From contig CAZMCN010000022.1 of the NCBI GenBank assembly GCA_964564845.1, positions 1 to 20,888 on the forward strand: a stretch of 20,888 nucleotides of DNA, given 5' to 3'. How positions within the stretch are numbered: position 1 is the first letter of the stretch; each line of letters opens with the position of its first letter. A program made the translations under genes and the position numbers. The notes under the pieces are model-generated. The model saw nothing but the letters and a program-made list of their open reading frames with translations, was not told where the DNA came from and searched no databases. Positions 13,905 to 20,888 of the stretch are shown here, piece by piece. This DNA is from CAYXPG01 sp964564845 (GTDB lineage: Bacteria; Planctomycetota; Phycisphaerae; Sedimentisphaerales; Anaerobacaceae).

Positions 13905-14099
13905 TTACTTGTCTTCTTTCTTTTCACGCTCTTTCTTTTCACGCTGAATCGCTTCATACACCTCTCTGCGGTGAACCGGTATTTCTTTTGGAGCTGTTAT
14001 GCCCAGACGGACCTTGTCGCCGCGAACATCTACGATAGTAACCTCGACATCATCGCCGATGATAATTGATTCGTCTTTTTGTCTGCTTAAAACCAACAT
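13905..14099 (-). CDS. csrA: Carbon storage regulator, RNA-binding translational regulator
   Basis: A 64-residue CsrA. MLVLSRQKDESIIIGDDVEV begins the first strands, and APKEIPVHRREVYEAIQRE (about residues 37-55) includes the conserved arginine of the RNA-binding face. The tail is lysine- and glutamate-rich. CsrA dimers bind GGA-containing hairpins in mRNA leaders and usually block ribosome access. The start is ATG 14099, with AGGAG six bases upstream; a TTG two codons earlier would overlap that site. Several GGA triplets lie in its own leader, one in the Shine-Dalgarno, consistent with autoregulation. In many bacteria csrA is next to flagellar genes and fliW; here neither is present in the window. 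Confidence 0.96.
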   Translation of the reverse strand: MLVLSRQKDESIIIGDDVEVTIVDVRGDKVRLGITAPKEIPVHRREVYEAIQREKKEREKKEDK

Positions 14100-14204
14100 T
14101 TCCAACTCCTTTTGTCGGCTGGTTTGACCTTATTTTCTACGAAAAGAACTCACCGGCTGTTCATTTGCGGGTCCTGTATGCCTTTATTGCAAAAAAGCTT
14201 ATCC
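14100..14204 (-). promoter_or_regulatory. csrA leader with GGA motifs, candidate autoregulatory site
   Basis: Minus-strand GGA triplets lie at 14101-14103, 14107-14109 (inside the Shine-Dalgarno), 14172-14174 (in ATACAGGAC, close to the CsrA consensus RUACARGGAUGU) and 14202-14204. A weak promoter-like pair, TTGGCA-N16-GATAAG, lies at the upstream end. Confidence 0.35.
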
Positions 14205-14436
14205 TCAAAACCGCGATTTTGCCAACAAAACTTTAAATATACTTGTGTTTTTTATATTTTCGGCTAATTCCAAGACCTAAAACAACCATTTTTTTTGCGT
14301 TTTTGCCAAAAAAGATGAAATGTTGTATATTTTTCACATAACCATTTGCAATGTGAAGACTTATGTAAAAAAAAAGATTTAAAAAAAGATACGTTAATTC
14401 TTCCAAAACCGGGGTTTTGGCATATTACGTTTCCTT
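14205..14436. other. AT-rich intergenic stretch with a hairpin
   Basis: No gene is seen between csrA and the membrane-protein gene. CCAAAAC (14403-14409) and GTTTTGG (14414-14420) form a perfect 7-bp stem with a CGGG loop just after the membrane-protein stop. On the minus strand two T-runs (7 and 9 T) follow at a distance of about 20-40 bases, so it may be a weak terminator. Several long A or T runs fill the rest. Confidence 0.45.
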
Positions 14437-15327
14437 CTACCGCCAATAACTGTATCGAACGGCCAGCCAATAGCCCCAGATTGAGCCTAAAGTGCCAAAA
14501 GTTACCATTTGCACAGGCAAAATGGCAGTGGCCGAATTTGAGAAGAAAACCGTCGGCCAGTTTTGCCCAAGATGCTGCAATATGGGTTCTTTGATGTAAA
14601 TGCTTACAGCAAATGCCGTTACAAAAGCGCTGGAAGTTATCGGCCAGATATAGCCAAGGTTGAGTAATTTTTTGACTATAAAGGCGGCTATTGCGAATGA
14701 GACTAATACCGCAAAAACGATTTGTCCTATGGATGGCTGAGCTATAACCACACCGAGTTTGCTGTCGGCTGTCTTGATGCCCTGTGCAAAGGCACTGATA
14801 CAAAACTGAGCTATTAAGACTGAGCCGACCACCGCAATGGCGGCATTTAAGTATTTTTCTGATTTAGGTTTAGGTTTTTCTTTGGCCCTGTCCGGCTTGG
14901 GGGTAGGCAAAATTTTCTCCCCTGCCAGCACGCCGCCGAATCCGGCAGCTACGATAGCCAGCCAGAAAAAAGGCTCCCATTTAAGTGCTGCAAAAAGCTC
15001 CTGACGCTGAGCGAGACTTGGGTTTAGCTGTAATAGAGCGGTCATATTTCCGCCCCGCACAGCCCAGATGGCCAGTCCCGCCGGTACTGCTAAAATGCCG
15101 ATTTCTCTGCCCCAGGGTCGGCAAGGAAAGTAAGCAACGAAGCCGGCCAAAAAAGCCAGGACCGCCAGAATCAGTGCATCGCCGAGACTTATCACGCCAG
15201 CCTGCAGAGAAAGGGGCGCTAACGGCTCAGACGCTGCTGCCAAAGGCCAAGCCAAAATGCCCACAATGACAACTCCGACAGCCGCAGAAGCAGCGATTCT
15301 CAACTTCATCAGCCAGGATAGTTCCAT
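14437..15327 (-). CDS. Polytopic membrane protein of unknown function
   Basis: A 296-residue protein I do not recognise. About eight hydrophobic segments are visible: near residues 11-31, 48-67, 76-90, 119-135, 160-180, 201-218, 226-245 and 267-290. Between the fourth and fifth is a basic, proline-rich cytoplasmic-type loop (PTPKPDRAKEKPKPKSEKY, about 141-159). Cysteines are few and no catalytic motif stands out. Lys-Glu-Pro-Ile-Leu and Trp-rich loops near 246-262 could be extracytoplasmic. An AAGGA sequence about nine bases before the ATG supports the start. It is transcribed away from def and may be lineage-specific. A role in transport or envelope biology is conceivable but not supported by any motif. 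Confidence 0.8.
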   Translation of the reverse strand: MELSWLMKLRIAASAAVGVVIVGILAWPLAAASEPLAPLSLQAGVISLGDALILAVLAFLAGFVAYFPCRPWGREIGILAVPAGLAIWAVRGGNMTALLQLNPSLAQRQELFAALKWEPFFWLAIVAAGFGGVLAGEKILPTPKPDRAKEKPKPKSEKYLNAAIAVVGSVLIAQFCISAFAQGIKTADSKLGVVIAQPSIGQIVFAVLVSFAIAAFIVKKLLNLGYIWPITSSAFVTAFAVSIYIKEPILQHLGQNWPTVFFSNSATAILPVQMVTFGTLGSIWGYWLAVRYSYWR

Positions 15328-15370
15328 AACTCGGTGTCCTTAAATTTCACCGGCGATAGAGTACCATCTG

Positions 15371-15430
15371 AACAACTAATTATCAATAATCAATTTGCGT
15401 TGTCGAAAGGGTTGTGATAATTGATTATTG
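15371..15430. repeat. Inverted heptamer repeats between the membrane-protein gene and def
   Basis: Units AATTATC, AATAATC and AATTTGC (15378-15398) are followed by the same words in reverse complement (GATAATT, GATTATT at 15416-15429). CAATAATCAATT (15384-15395) and AATTGATTATTG (15419-15430) form an exact 12-bp inverted repeat with a 23-base spacer. Confidence 0.75.
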
Positions 15431-15551
15431 GTTTTTTATGTTCGCCGCCTTTGGTGTTGACCAGCCGGCCGGTTTCGGCTATTGTAACCGCAGAAAAGCA
15501 AAGACAGGAAAATTTCCACCTGTTTTCGTATTTCTTTTAAGGGTAAGATGG

Positions 15552-16079
15552 ATGTCGAATATTGATATCGAAAAATGCCGAATTACACGTTATCCGGCTG
15601 ATGTTTTAGCCAATCCTGCTGAGCCGATTGAGGATATCGACGATAATATCCGCCGGCTGGTTGAAAAGATGACAGATATTATGCTCGAGAACAAAGGTAT
15701 CGGCCTGGCAGGGCCGCAGGTGGGTGTGGGGCTTCGGATTTTTATCATATCCCTCGATGCAACAAAACAAGGTATTAAGGTCTTTATAAACCCAACCGTT
15801 ACACCAACAACCAATGAGCTTGACTCGATTGAGGAAGGCTGTCTGTCCGTGCCGGACGTTCATACGAAGATTAGAAGATACAAAAGATGTAAGGTTACCG
15901 CAACTGACCTTGAGGGCAATGAATTTACCGAAGAGGCCGAAGGGCTTTACGCAAGGGCACTGCAGCACGAATACGACCATATCGGCGGAATGACTATTGC
16001 CGACCGTATGGGCTCAGCAGCCAGAATTGCACATCGAAAACAGCTCAAAAAACTCAAGAAAAACTACAAAAAGACGTAG
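15552..16079 (+). CDS. def: Peptide deformylase
   Basis: A 175-residue metalloenzyme that removes the formyl group from nascent N-terminal formyl-methionine. All three motifs are present: GIGLAGPQVG (residues 49-58; the usual GIGLAAPQ has Ala where Gly54 stands), EEGCLSVP with metal ligand Cys97, and QHEYDHIGG with ligands His139 and His143 and catalytic Glu140. The frame extends upstream to 15414, but that part overlaps heptamer repeats and does not resemble the enzyme. ATG 15552 has AAGGG about eight bases upstream and puts the KCRITRYPADVL segment at the normal N-terminal position. It heads a def-fmt-rsmB gene cluster, a common bacterial arrangement. Confidence 0.97.
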   Translation: MSNIDIEKCRITRYPADVLANPAEPIEDIDDNIRRLVEKMTDIMLENKGIGLAGPQVGVGLRIFIISLDATKQGIKVFINPTVTPTTNELDSIEEGCLSVPDVHTKIRRYKRCKVTATDLEGNEFTEEAEGLYARALQHEYDHIGGMTIADRMGSAARIAHRKQLKKLKKNYKKT

Positions 16080-16091
16080 CTTAATGATGAT

Positions 16092-16147
16092 GTGGCATAC
16101 GGCATACACAATGCTACGCAGGAAATACAATATACGGAATACTACAC
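16092..16147. repeat. Heptamer tandem repeat between def and fmt
   Basis: Eight 7-base units, most of the form ACNNNAT (for example ACGGCAT, ACACAAT, ACAATAT, ACGGAAT), with two divergent copies. The array fills the def-fmt gap and ends nine bases before the fmt start codon, leaving no room for a clear ribosome binding site. Confidence 0.75.
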
Positions 16148-16155
16148 ACTAAAAA

Positions 16156-17109
16156 ATGAAAATAGTTTATTTTGGCAGTGGTGAATTTGGCGTTGAATGC
16201 CTGAATGCTCTGGCCGGCTCAAATCACAGCCTTATGTTTGTAGTTACGCAGCCGGCGCTGCCGGCAGGCAGAGGCAGAAAGCCCACCCCGACAGCGGCAG
16301 CTCGCTGGGCGAAGGAACATTCGGTTGAATTTTTAGAGACGGACAACGTAAATTCTCCGGTCACAATCGAGAAAATCGCTGAGTTCTGTGCGGATTTGAT
16401 TGTTGTGATTGCTTTCGGCCAAAAAATCGGCAATGAACTGATGAATTTGCCGCCCAAGTCGGCCGTCAATGTTCATGCATCGCTGCTTCCGAAATACCGG
16501 GGGGCAGCGCCGATAAACTGGGCCATAATCAACGGCGAAACAGAAACGGGTATCACCATAATCAAACTGGTTGAAGAAATGGACGCCGGTGATATTTTAG
16601 CCCGGGAAAAAACCGAAATACTCCCCGGCGAAACAGCCGGACAACTGCACGACAGACTGGCGCGTTTGGCGGCACCGGTGCTGTTGAAAACAATAGACAA
16701 AATCGCCGATGACACAGTTGTTTATACCGAACAGGACCATTCAAAAGCAACCTTGGCCCCTAAACTGAAGAAGTCGGACGCAATTTTAGATTTCAGCGAG
16801 TCGGCCCGGTCATTGCGAAGGAAAATACTTGGTTTTTACCCCTGGCCCGGTGCGACGGCCATTTATTTCTCGAACAAAACAAAAAAACGTCAGCGGGTAA
16901 CGATAGCCGGCGCCGAAGTGGTAGAGCTCTCAAAGCAGGCGGCTCTGTCGAATGGGGTGCTTGATGAGAACTTAAATGTCGTCTGCGGCGAAGGGGCCTT
17001 GAAGATTACTAAAATTAAGCCTGATGGCTCTGCACTTATGGATTTTAAAGATTTCGTTAATGGTCGGGCAACCGCACCGGGCGATGTGTTTATGAAGATA
17101 GAAAAGTAA
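16156..17109 (+). CDS. fmt: Methionyl-tRNA formyltransferase
   Basis: A 317-residue enzyme that formylates initiator Met-tRNA using 10-formyltetrahydrofolate. The N-terminal formyltransferase domain has IVYFGSGEFGVECL at residues 3-16. The catalytic block NVHASLLPKYRGAAPINWAI spans about 105-124 (Asn105, His107), with the catalytic aspartate in EEMDAGDIL (Asp143). The C-terminal OB-like domain contains FYPWPGATAIYF. Length and order are normal. It follows def after a 76-base gap filled by heptamer repeats and is followed two bases later by rsmB. Deformylase and formyltransferase thus act at opposite ends of the same cycle. Confidence 0.97.
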   Translation: MKIVYFGSGEFGVECLNALAGSNHSLMFVVTQPALPAGRGRKPTPTAAARWAKEHSVEFLETDNVNSPVTIEKIAEFCADLIVVIAFGQKIGNELMNLPPKSAVNVHASLLPKYRGAAPINWAIINGETETGITIIKLVEEMDAGDILAREKTEILPGETAGQLHDRLARLAAPVLLKTIDKIADDTVVYTEQDHSKATLAPKLKKSDAILDFSESARSLRRKILGFYPWPGATAIYFSNKTKKRQRVTIAGAEVVELSKQAALSNGVLDENLNVVCGEGALKITKIKPDGSALMDFKDFVNGRATAPGDVFMKIEK

Positions 17110-17111
17110 AT

Positions 17112-18488
17112 ATGGCCGGCCAAAGACCAAAAACCGCACGCACAATCGCAATGATTGTCCTGAGAGGCTTCGACCCGAAGAAAACCTACGCCGGCCCAAT
17201 CTTAAATAAGCTGCTTGGGCAGACCGAGCAGAAACAGCGGGCCACCGACCTTGTATTCTCAACGATAAGAAACACCAGAGCCATTGATATGGTAATAGCA
17301 AAACTGGCCGATTGCCCAGTGCAGAGAATACCGGCCAAACTACTTGGCATCATAAGAGCCGCAGCTTATGAACTTATCTATTCGCCTCAGACAGGCGAAT
17401 ACGCAGTCGTCAACGAGGCGGTCGAAAATGCGAAGAAAATCGCAGGCAAAAAGCAGACCGGCTTTGTAAATGCTGTTCTTCGCCAGCTCACAAGGCACAT
17501 AAAAAATCGGCAAATCCCTCTTTCGGATGCTGACGTGAAAAGAACCCTTCCACAAACGCTTTTGGCCGGCTGTGAATTTGACGTTGACATCCTGCCTGAG
17601 CCGGAGGCGGCGCCGACCGATTATTACAGTAAAGCTTTCTCACTTGAGAGGTGGCTGATTGCCGACTGGCTGACCGAATTCGGAACCGAAAGGACCCGGC
17701 AGATTTGCTTTGGGAGCAATCGCCGACCCAGTATTTACCTCAGGCCTAATGCGCTAAAAACAACAACAGAAGATTTGGCCAAAAAACTTCGTCAAGCTGA
17801 CATCGATTCCGAAATATTGCCCGATGAATCAATGCTCAGAGTCAAAAGTCCTCGTGCGGTAACCAAACTGCCCGGTTTTGCAGAGGGGCTTTTCACCGTT
17901 CAGGATTTGACTGCCTCGAATGCTGTGCGCCTTTTAAGGCCGCAGAAGCACTGGAGAATACTCGACCTTTGTGCCGCCCCAGGGGCAAAAACAACACAAT
18001 TAGCTGAACTTACCGGTGATATGGCAACAATTATCGCAACCGACATTGACAAAACTCGTCTGAAGCAGGTTCAAGAGAACCTCGCCCGTCTTGGCATAAA
18101 CGGCGTAAGCGCTGTGGCTTATGAAAAACTGGAAAAGGTCGCTGCTGAAATTGGTCCTTTTGACGCAGTACTGCTGGATGTGCCATGCTCGAATACCGGT
18201 GTACTGGCGAAAAGACCCGAACTCCGCTACAGAATAAATCCGTCGGCGATAGCGAAACTGACAAAAATACAAGGCGAACTGCTTGGGCAGGCTGTAACAA
18301 TGATAAAACCCAGTGGTAAAATCTGCTACAGCACCTGCAGTATTCAAAAAAAGGAAAACAGCGAGCTTGCAAAACAGTTTATGCAGAAAAACAGACGGTT
18401 GAAACTCGAATCTGAACTGCTCACACTGCCGTCGGCGGAAGGATTCGACCACGACGGCGGCTATGCAGCGGTCATCGGGTGCAAATGA
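17112..18488 (+). CDS. rsmB: 16S rRNA cytosine-967 C5-methyltransferase
   Basis: A 458-residue RsmB (Sun/Fmu). An N-terminal NusB-like RNA-binding domain (about residues 1-130, with LLGIIRAAAYELIYS and NEAVENAKKIAG) is followed by the SAM-dependent Rossmann domain. The SAM loop is DLCAAPGAKTTQLAE (285-299). Motif IV is DVPCSNTGV with Cys359, which releases the product; motif VI is YSTCSIQ with Cys409, the nucleophile that attacks cytosine. The usual DxPCSGTG has Asn in place of Gly. Its start is two bases after the fmt stop, so translational coupling is likely. It ends the def-fmt-rsmB unit; the AT-rich dnaA upstream region follows. Confidence 0.96.
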   Translation: MAGQRPKTARTIAMIVLRGFDPKKTYAGPILNKLLGQTEQKQRATDLVFSTIRNTRAIDMVIAKLADCPVQRIPAKLLGIIRAAAYELIYSPQTGEYAVVNEAVENAKKIAGKKQTGFVNAVLRQLTRHIKNRQIPLSDADVKRTLPQTLLAGCEFDVDILPEPEAAPTDYYSKAFSLERWLIADWLTEFGTERTRQICFGSNRRPSIYLRPNALKTTTEDLAKKLRQADIDSEILPDESMLRVKSPRAVTKLPGFAEGLFTVQDLTASNAVRLLRPQKHWRILDLCAAPGAKTTQLAELTGDMATIIATDIDKTRLKQVQENLARLGINGVSAVAYEKLEKVAAEIGPFDAVLLDVPCSNTGVLAKRPELRYRINPSAIAKLTKIQGELLGQAVTMIKPSGKICYSTCSIQKKENSELAKQFMQKNRRLKLESELLTLPSAEGFDHDGGYAAVIGCK

Positions 18489-18519
18489 ACCGGTGTATAT
18501 ATGTGTGGTGGAAGGTAAA

Positions 18520-18547
18520 ACGCTATACACGATACGATATGCACAAA
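18520..18547. repeat. Short heptamer repeat after rsmB
   Basis: Three to four 7-base units (ACGCTAT, ACACGAT, ACGATAT, then GCACAAA), using the same ACNNNAT word as the def-fmt array. Confidence 0.55.
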
Positions 18548-18688
18548 TATTTGAAACTGTAATTCACAGCTTTTCCACAATAAGAACTTATGTTGTGTAA
18601 AACCTGTTAAAAATAAATTTTTTTCGTGCGCAAAGTCAATACCGGCAATGGCCTTCACCGGGTGGAAAAGATTTTTCTAAAAATGGGG
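18548..18688. other. AT-rich dnaA upstream region with candidate DnaA boxes
   Basis: TTTTCCACA (18571-18579, plus strand) is one base from the DnaA box TTATCCACA. TTTTCCACC is present on the minus strand at 18661-18669. An AT-rich stretch (about 18593-18624) lies between the two. The position in front of dnaA fits either a replication origin or a DnaA autoregulatory site; only two imperfect boxes are seen, so an origin call is weak. Confidence 0.35.
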
Positions 18689-18716
18689 TTGATTGATTTT
18701 GTTACTGCGCAATAAT
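18689..18716 (+). promoter_or_regulatory. Candidate dnaA promoter
   Basis: TTGATT (18689-18694), a 16-base spacer and AATAAT (18711-18716), about 60 bases before the dnaA start and 20 bases after the minus-strand DnaA-box-like site. Confidence 0.4.
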
Positions 18717-18777
18717 TGCCGAAGAGAGTTTGTTTTTGACTAAAAGATGGACTTTGGATTAGAAGGGGAGATATCCA

Positions 18778-20220
18778 ATGCAGGGTACAATCACGGATGA
18801 GAGACCTGGAACGCAACAGGAAGCGTTCGCAGACTCTGGTGTAAATGCTATTACTGAAGTTCTCGCTGATAAGATTGGCGCACAAAAGTATCGGGTATGG
18901 TTTAAGAATTCCACCAAACTGACACTTACCGGCGGATACCTGAAAGTGGGCGTGCCGAATCTTTTCGTAGCAAGCTGGATTGAAAATCATTTTTCCGATG
19001 AAATCGGACAGGCGGTTCGTGCTGTTTGTGGCGGCAGTCGAAAGGTTACTTTTGCCATCGACCCGGAGCTTTCCGGTCATCAGAGGCGCACCCAACTGGA
19101 TTCACAGGCAAGATTGGTAACCAGGGCCCGGACCCAGACGCCAAGCGGGCGAACCGGAACAAGAACGCCTGCGAGCAAAAGACTGAAACTGAGTCTCGAT
19201 ACGTTTGTTGTAGGCCCGTCGAATGAACTGGCCTACAACGCTGCCAAAGCTGTCATTGGCGAGCAAAAAAACTCGTTTAATCCGCTTTTTATTCACGGAG
19301 GATACGGGGTCGGCAAAACTCACCTGCTGCAAGGGATTTGCAATGCACTGAGTAAGACCCGGCCCGAAACTAATTGGCTCTTTTTGTCTGCTGAAGACTT
19401 TGCCAATCAGTTTGTGCTGGCCTTGAAGACAAAAAAGCTGGAGGCTTTTAGGCGACGAATGCGGCAAACGGACTTGCTGGCAATCGACGACATTCACTTC
19501 TTGGCCAGCAAACCCGCAACGCAGGAAGAGTTCCTGCATACTTTTAATACCATCGATTTAGCTTGTAAACAGGTGATACTCGTCTCCGATGCGCACCCGA
19601 AAATGATTGGACAAATATCAGAAAAACTCGTCAACCGCTTCGTAGCGGGAATGGTCGTAAAAATTGAAACGCCGGACTTCAAAACTCGATGCGGAATCTG
19701 CAAACTATATGCAAAAACCGTGCGAAAACACATCCCTGAAAATGTAATAAGTTACATCGCCGAGAATCTGCGGACAAATGTCCGCGAGCTGCAGGGAACC
19801 CTGCTGAAATTAATCGCACTGGCCGAGCTGCAGAATGAGAAAATCAAGCTGCGAATGGCCAAGGAAGTGCTCTCGGAGCATTTAGCCCGGTCCGACCCGA
19901 TTGTGCACATATCGGACATCGAATCGGCCGTCACTACTTATTTCGGAACGACCCCTGCCAATATACACTCATCCAAAAAGGATAGAACCATTACTCTTGC
20001 CCGGCACTTCAGTATGTATTTAGCCAGAAAACATACCAAAATGTCGTCCTCGGAGATAGGCAGATGCATGGGCAACAAAAATCACGCCACGGTGCTTTTG
20101 GCCTGCAAAAAGGTCGAAGACCAAATCAGGCGAAATGCAGAGCTGTACTGGCAAAGCCCGATGGGTAATAAAATATCGAAAGCAAGGACCATTCTTGCCC
20201 GCCTGCAGGAGAGCATCTAA
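18778..20220 (+). CDS. dnaA: Chromosomal replication initiator DnaA
   Basis: A 480-residue DnaA. Domain I (about residues 20-95) is followed by a basic, Thr/Arg-rich linker (about 100-138) and the AAA+ domain. The latter has Walker A GGYGVGKTH (174-182), Walker B LLAIDDIHF (233-241) and a sensor 1 region VSDAHP, where most DnaA have SDRPP. Domain IV ends with RTITLARHFSMYLARKHT and EIGRCMGNKNHATVLLACKK (426-445), where most DnaA have GGRDHTTV. It binds DnaA boxes and opens the origin. GGGGAG seven bases upstream supports the ATG. No dnaN, recF or gyrase gene follows; a terminator and a minus-strand gene do. The substitutions in key motifs mark it as divergent but not obviously inactive. Confidence 0.96.
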   Translation: MQGTITDERPGTQQEAFADSGVNAITEVLADKIGAQKYRVWFKNSTKLTLTGGYLKVGVPNLFVASWIENHFSDEIGQAVRAVCGGSRKVTFAIDPELSGHQRRTQLDSQARLVTRARTQTPSGRTGTRTPASKRLKLSLDTFVVGPSNELAYNAAKAVIGEQKNSFNPLFIHGGYGVGKTHLLQGICNALSKTRPETNWLFLSAEDFANQFVLALKTKKLEAFRRRMRQTDLLAIDDIHFLASKPATQEEFLHTFNTIDLACKQVILVSDAHPKMIGQISEKLVNRFVAGMVVKIETPDFKTRCGICKLYAKTVRKHIPENVISYIAENLRTNVRELQGTLLKLIALAELQNEKIKLRMAKEVLSEHLARSDPIVHISDIESAVTTYFGTTPANIHSSKKDRTITLARHFSMYLARKHTKMSSSEIGRCMGNKNHATVLLACKKVEDQIRRNAELYWQSPMGNKISKARTILARLQESI

Positions 20221-20229
20221 GACAAAACT

Positions 20230-20244
20230 CCACGTAAAACGTGG
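20230..20244. other. Small hairpin after dnaA
   Basis: CCACGT (20230-20235) pairs perfectly with ACGTGG (20239-20244) over a 3-base loop, ten bases after the dnaA stop. No T-run follows. Between it and 20360 there is no recognisable gene. Confidence 0.4.
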
Positions 20245-20364
20245 TGCTGACTATTTAGCCCGCTGTTTCACCGCAGGTTTGGCTGATTTCTGGTCTGAGA
20301 AGCTGACTGTAGATGCCTCACTATGGGCGGGTCTTGCGCTCCGGCCGGCAAAGAACAAAAAAAG

Positions 20365-20401
20365 GCGGCGGTATTTATTTTCCCTGATACCGCCGCTTTT
20401 T
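20365..20401 (+). terminator. Strong intrinsic terminator downstream of dnaA
   Basis: GCGGCGGTAT (20365-20374) pairs exactly with ATACCGCCGC (20387-20396) over a 12-base loop, followed by five T. A run of seven A precedes the stem, so it could also stop minus-strand transcripts. Confidence 0.88.
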
Positions 20402-20675
20402 AATCCCCATAAAACTCTGCAACAAAAGCTCTTAGAGGAAGGAGGAACAAGCTTTTTTGGTACATCAACAAATACGCTGCTAAAATACAACTGTTCGTAA
20501 AATATCGGAAAATTTTAAAAAACTTTTCCCCGCATTTCTCACAGGACTTTACGAGCTTATACGTCGTTTAACGCAGCCCTGACCGTAAGGCAGCGGTTAC
20601 TTAAAACCCCACCGCACCATTTTAACGATTGCTTTTAACAAGCTGTTCCAAATTTTCTATCTTCTGCAGATGTTT
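20402..20675. other. Intergenic stretch with an imperfect hairpin
   Basis: No gene is seen. TAACGCAGCC (20569-20578) can pair with GGCAGCGGTTA (20589-20599) with one bulge and one mismatch over a 10-base loop. GGAAAA and TTTTCC (near 20508-20530) form another short inverted repeat. No RNA family is recognised. Confidence 0.35.
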
Positions 20676-20888
20676 TTACTTATAGACGCCGACAACACCC
20701 AACGACAGCAAGAATATGAGAAGTAGTATAAATATCAATTTCAAAGAATCTGCATAAAGGTTAAAATATTCGGCCTTCAAAAAACTCCACACGGTAAGAA
20801 GGAAATAAACAATCAAGAGAAACAAGCTTGTCTTAACACTACAGCGCAAAATAGGCTCAAGAAATTGAGCAGTTAAAGTCGATAACTC
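20676..20888 (-). CDS. C-terminal fragment of a membrane protein, cut by window edge
   Basis: A minus-strand frame is open from the right edge to a TAA at 20676-20678, giving 70 residues with no start codon needed inside the window. Two strongly hydrophobic segments are visible, about residues 22-36 (LFLLIVYFLLTVWS) and 50-68 (KLIFILLLIFLLSLGVVG), joined by a short polar loop (LKAEYFNLYADS). The protein ends with VYK shortly after the second segment, a layout of small or C-terminal two-helix membrane regions. No family is recognised. AT-rich sequence can give hydrophobic frames by chance, so coding status is moderate. Confidence 0.5.
   Translation of the reverse strand, partial: ELSTLTAQFLEPILRCSVKTSLFLLIVYFLLTVWSFLKAEYFNLYADSLKLIFILLLIFLLSLGVVGVYK

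Noticed and set aside
13791..14069. A 92-codon plus-strand frame opposite csrA
   Set aside because: It is antisense to the clear csrA gene and to its terminator; its hydrophobic stretch is the complement of the lysine/glutamate-rich CsrA tail.
14264..14803. A 179-codon minus-strand frame overlapping the membrane-protein gene
   Set aside because: It overlaps the better-supported 296-residue frame and shows no membrane or domain pattern of its own.
20251..20490. A 79-codon minus-strand frame downstream of dnaA
   Set aside because: It runs through the strong terminator stem, has no family resemblance and no ribosome binding site; treated as non-coding.
20569..20599. tmRNA or 6S RNA after dnaA
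   Set aside because: Only a short imperfect hairpin is seen; neither a tag-peptide frame nor a tRNA-like end nor the 6S open-bubble layout is recognisable.

Overview
The window looks like a bacterial chromosome segment, most likely from a planctomycete of the Phycisphaerae type. That placement is an inference from a multi-domain sigma-70-family protein, a divergent DnaA, co-existing sigma-54 and CsrA, and two corrinoid proteins. No rRNA or other direct taxonomic marker is present. Most of the window is housekeeping; the accessory part is the left 5 kb.

Positions 1-4944 (minus strand) form one tightly packed arsenic-resistance-type operon. In transcription order it holds an ArsR repressor, an ArsP-type permease, an MtrA-like corrinoid protein, and small CPKC, CPTC and CcdA-like proteins resembling ArsE, ArsF and ArsG. 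It ends with an ACR3 arsenite efflux pump cut by the left edge, which has no stop inside the window. An inverted repeat over the -10 of a good promoter in front of arsR suggests autoregulation. The MtrA-like gene is the odd member, and the E/F/G set could form a thiol relay across the membrane.

Positions 5055-9334 (minus strand) carry SRP RNA, a four-helix-bundle (S23-like) gene, dnaX, recR and rpoN. SRP RNA-dnaX-recR is a conserved bacterial neighbourhood; here ybaB is absent and the S23-like gene sits between SRP RNA and dnaX, bracketed by inverted heptamer repeats. Positions 9449-11036 hold a ferredoxin, proC, and a divergent flavin reductase. Positions 11190-14099 (minus) hold an unusual sigma factor with N-terminal helix-turn-helix modules, an orphan corrinoid protein and csrA. 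An unknown polytopic membrane protein follows at 14437-15327 (minus).

Positions 15552-20220 (plus) hold def, fmt and rsmB (formyl-methionine handling and 16S rRNA methylation), an AT-rich spacer with two candidate DnaA boxes, and dnaA followed by a strong terminator. A truncated membrane-protein gene enters from the right edge (minus).

The most pervasive unexplained signal is a set of 7-bp-period repeats at nine or more places, nearly all intergenic. Each place has its own heptamer word. One array lies inside the dnaX reading frame and one brackets the S23-like gene. The strongest candidates for something undescribed are the corrinoid-linked ars operon, the heptamer arrays with the S23-like insertion, and the non-canonical sigma factor.
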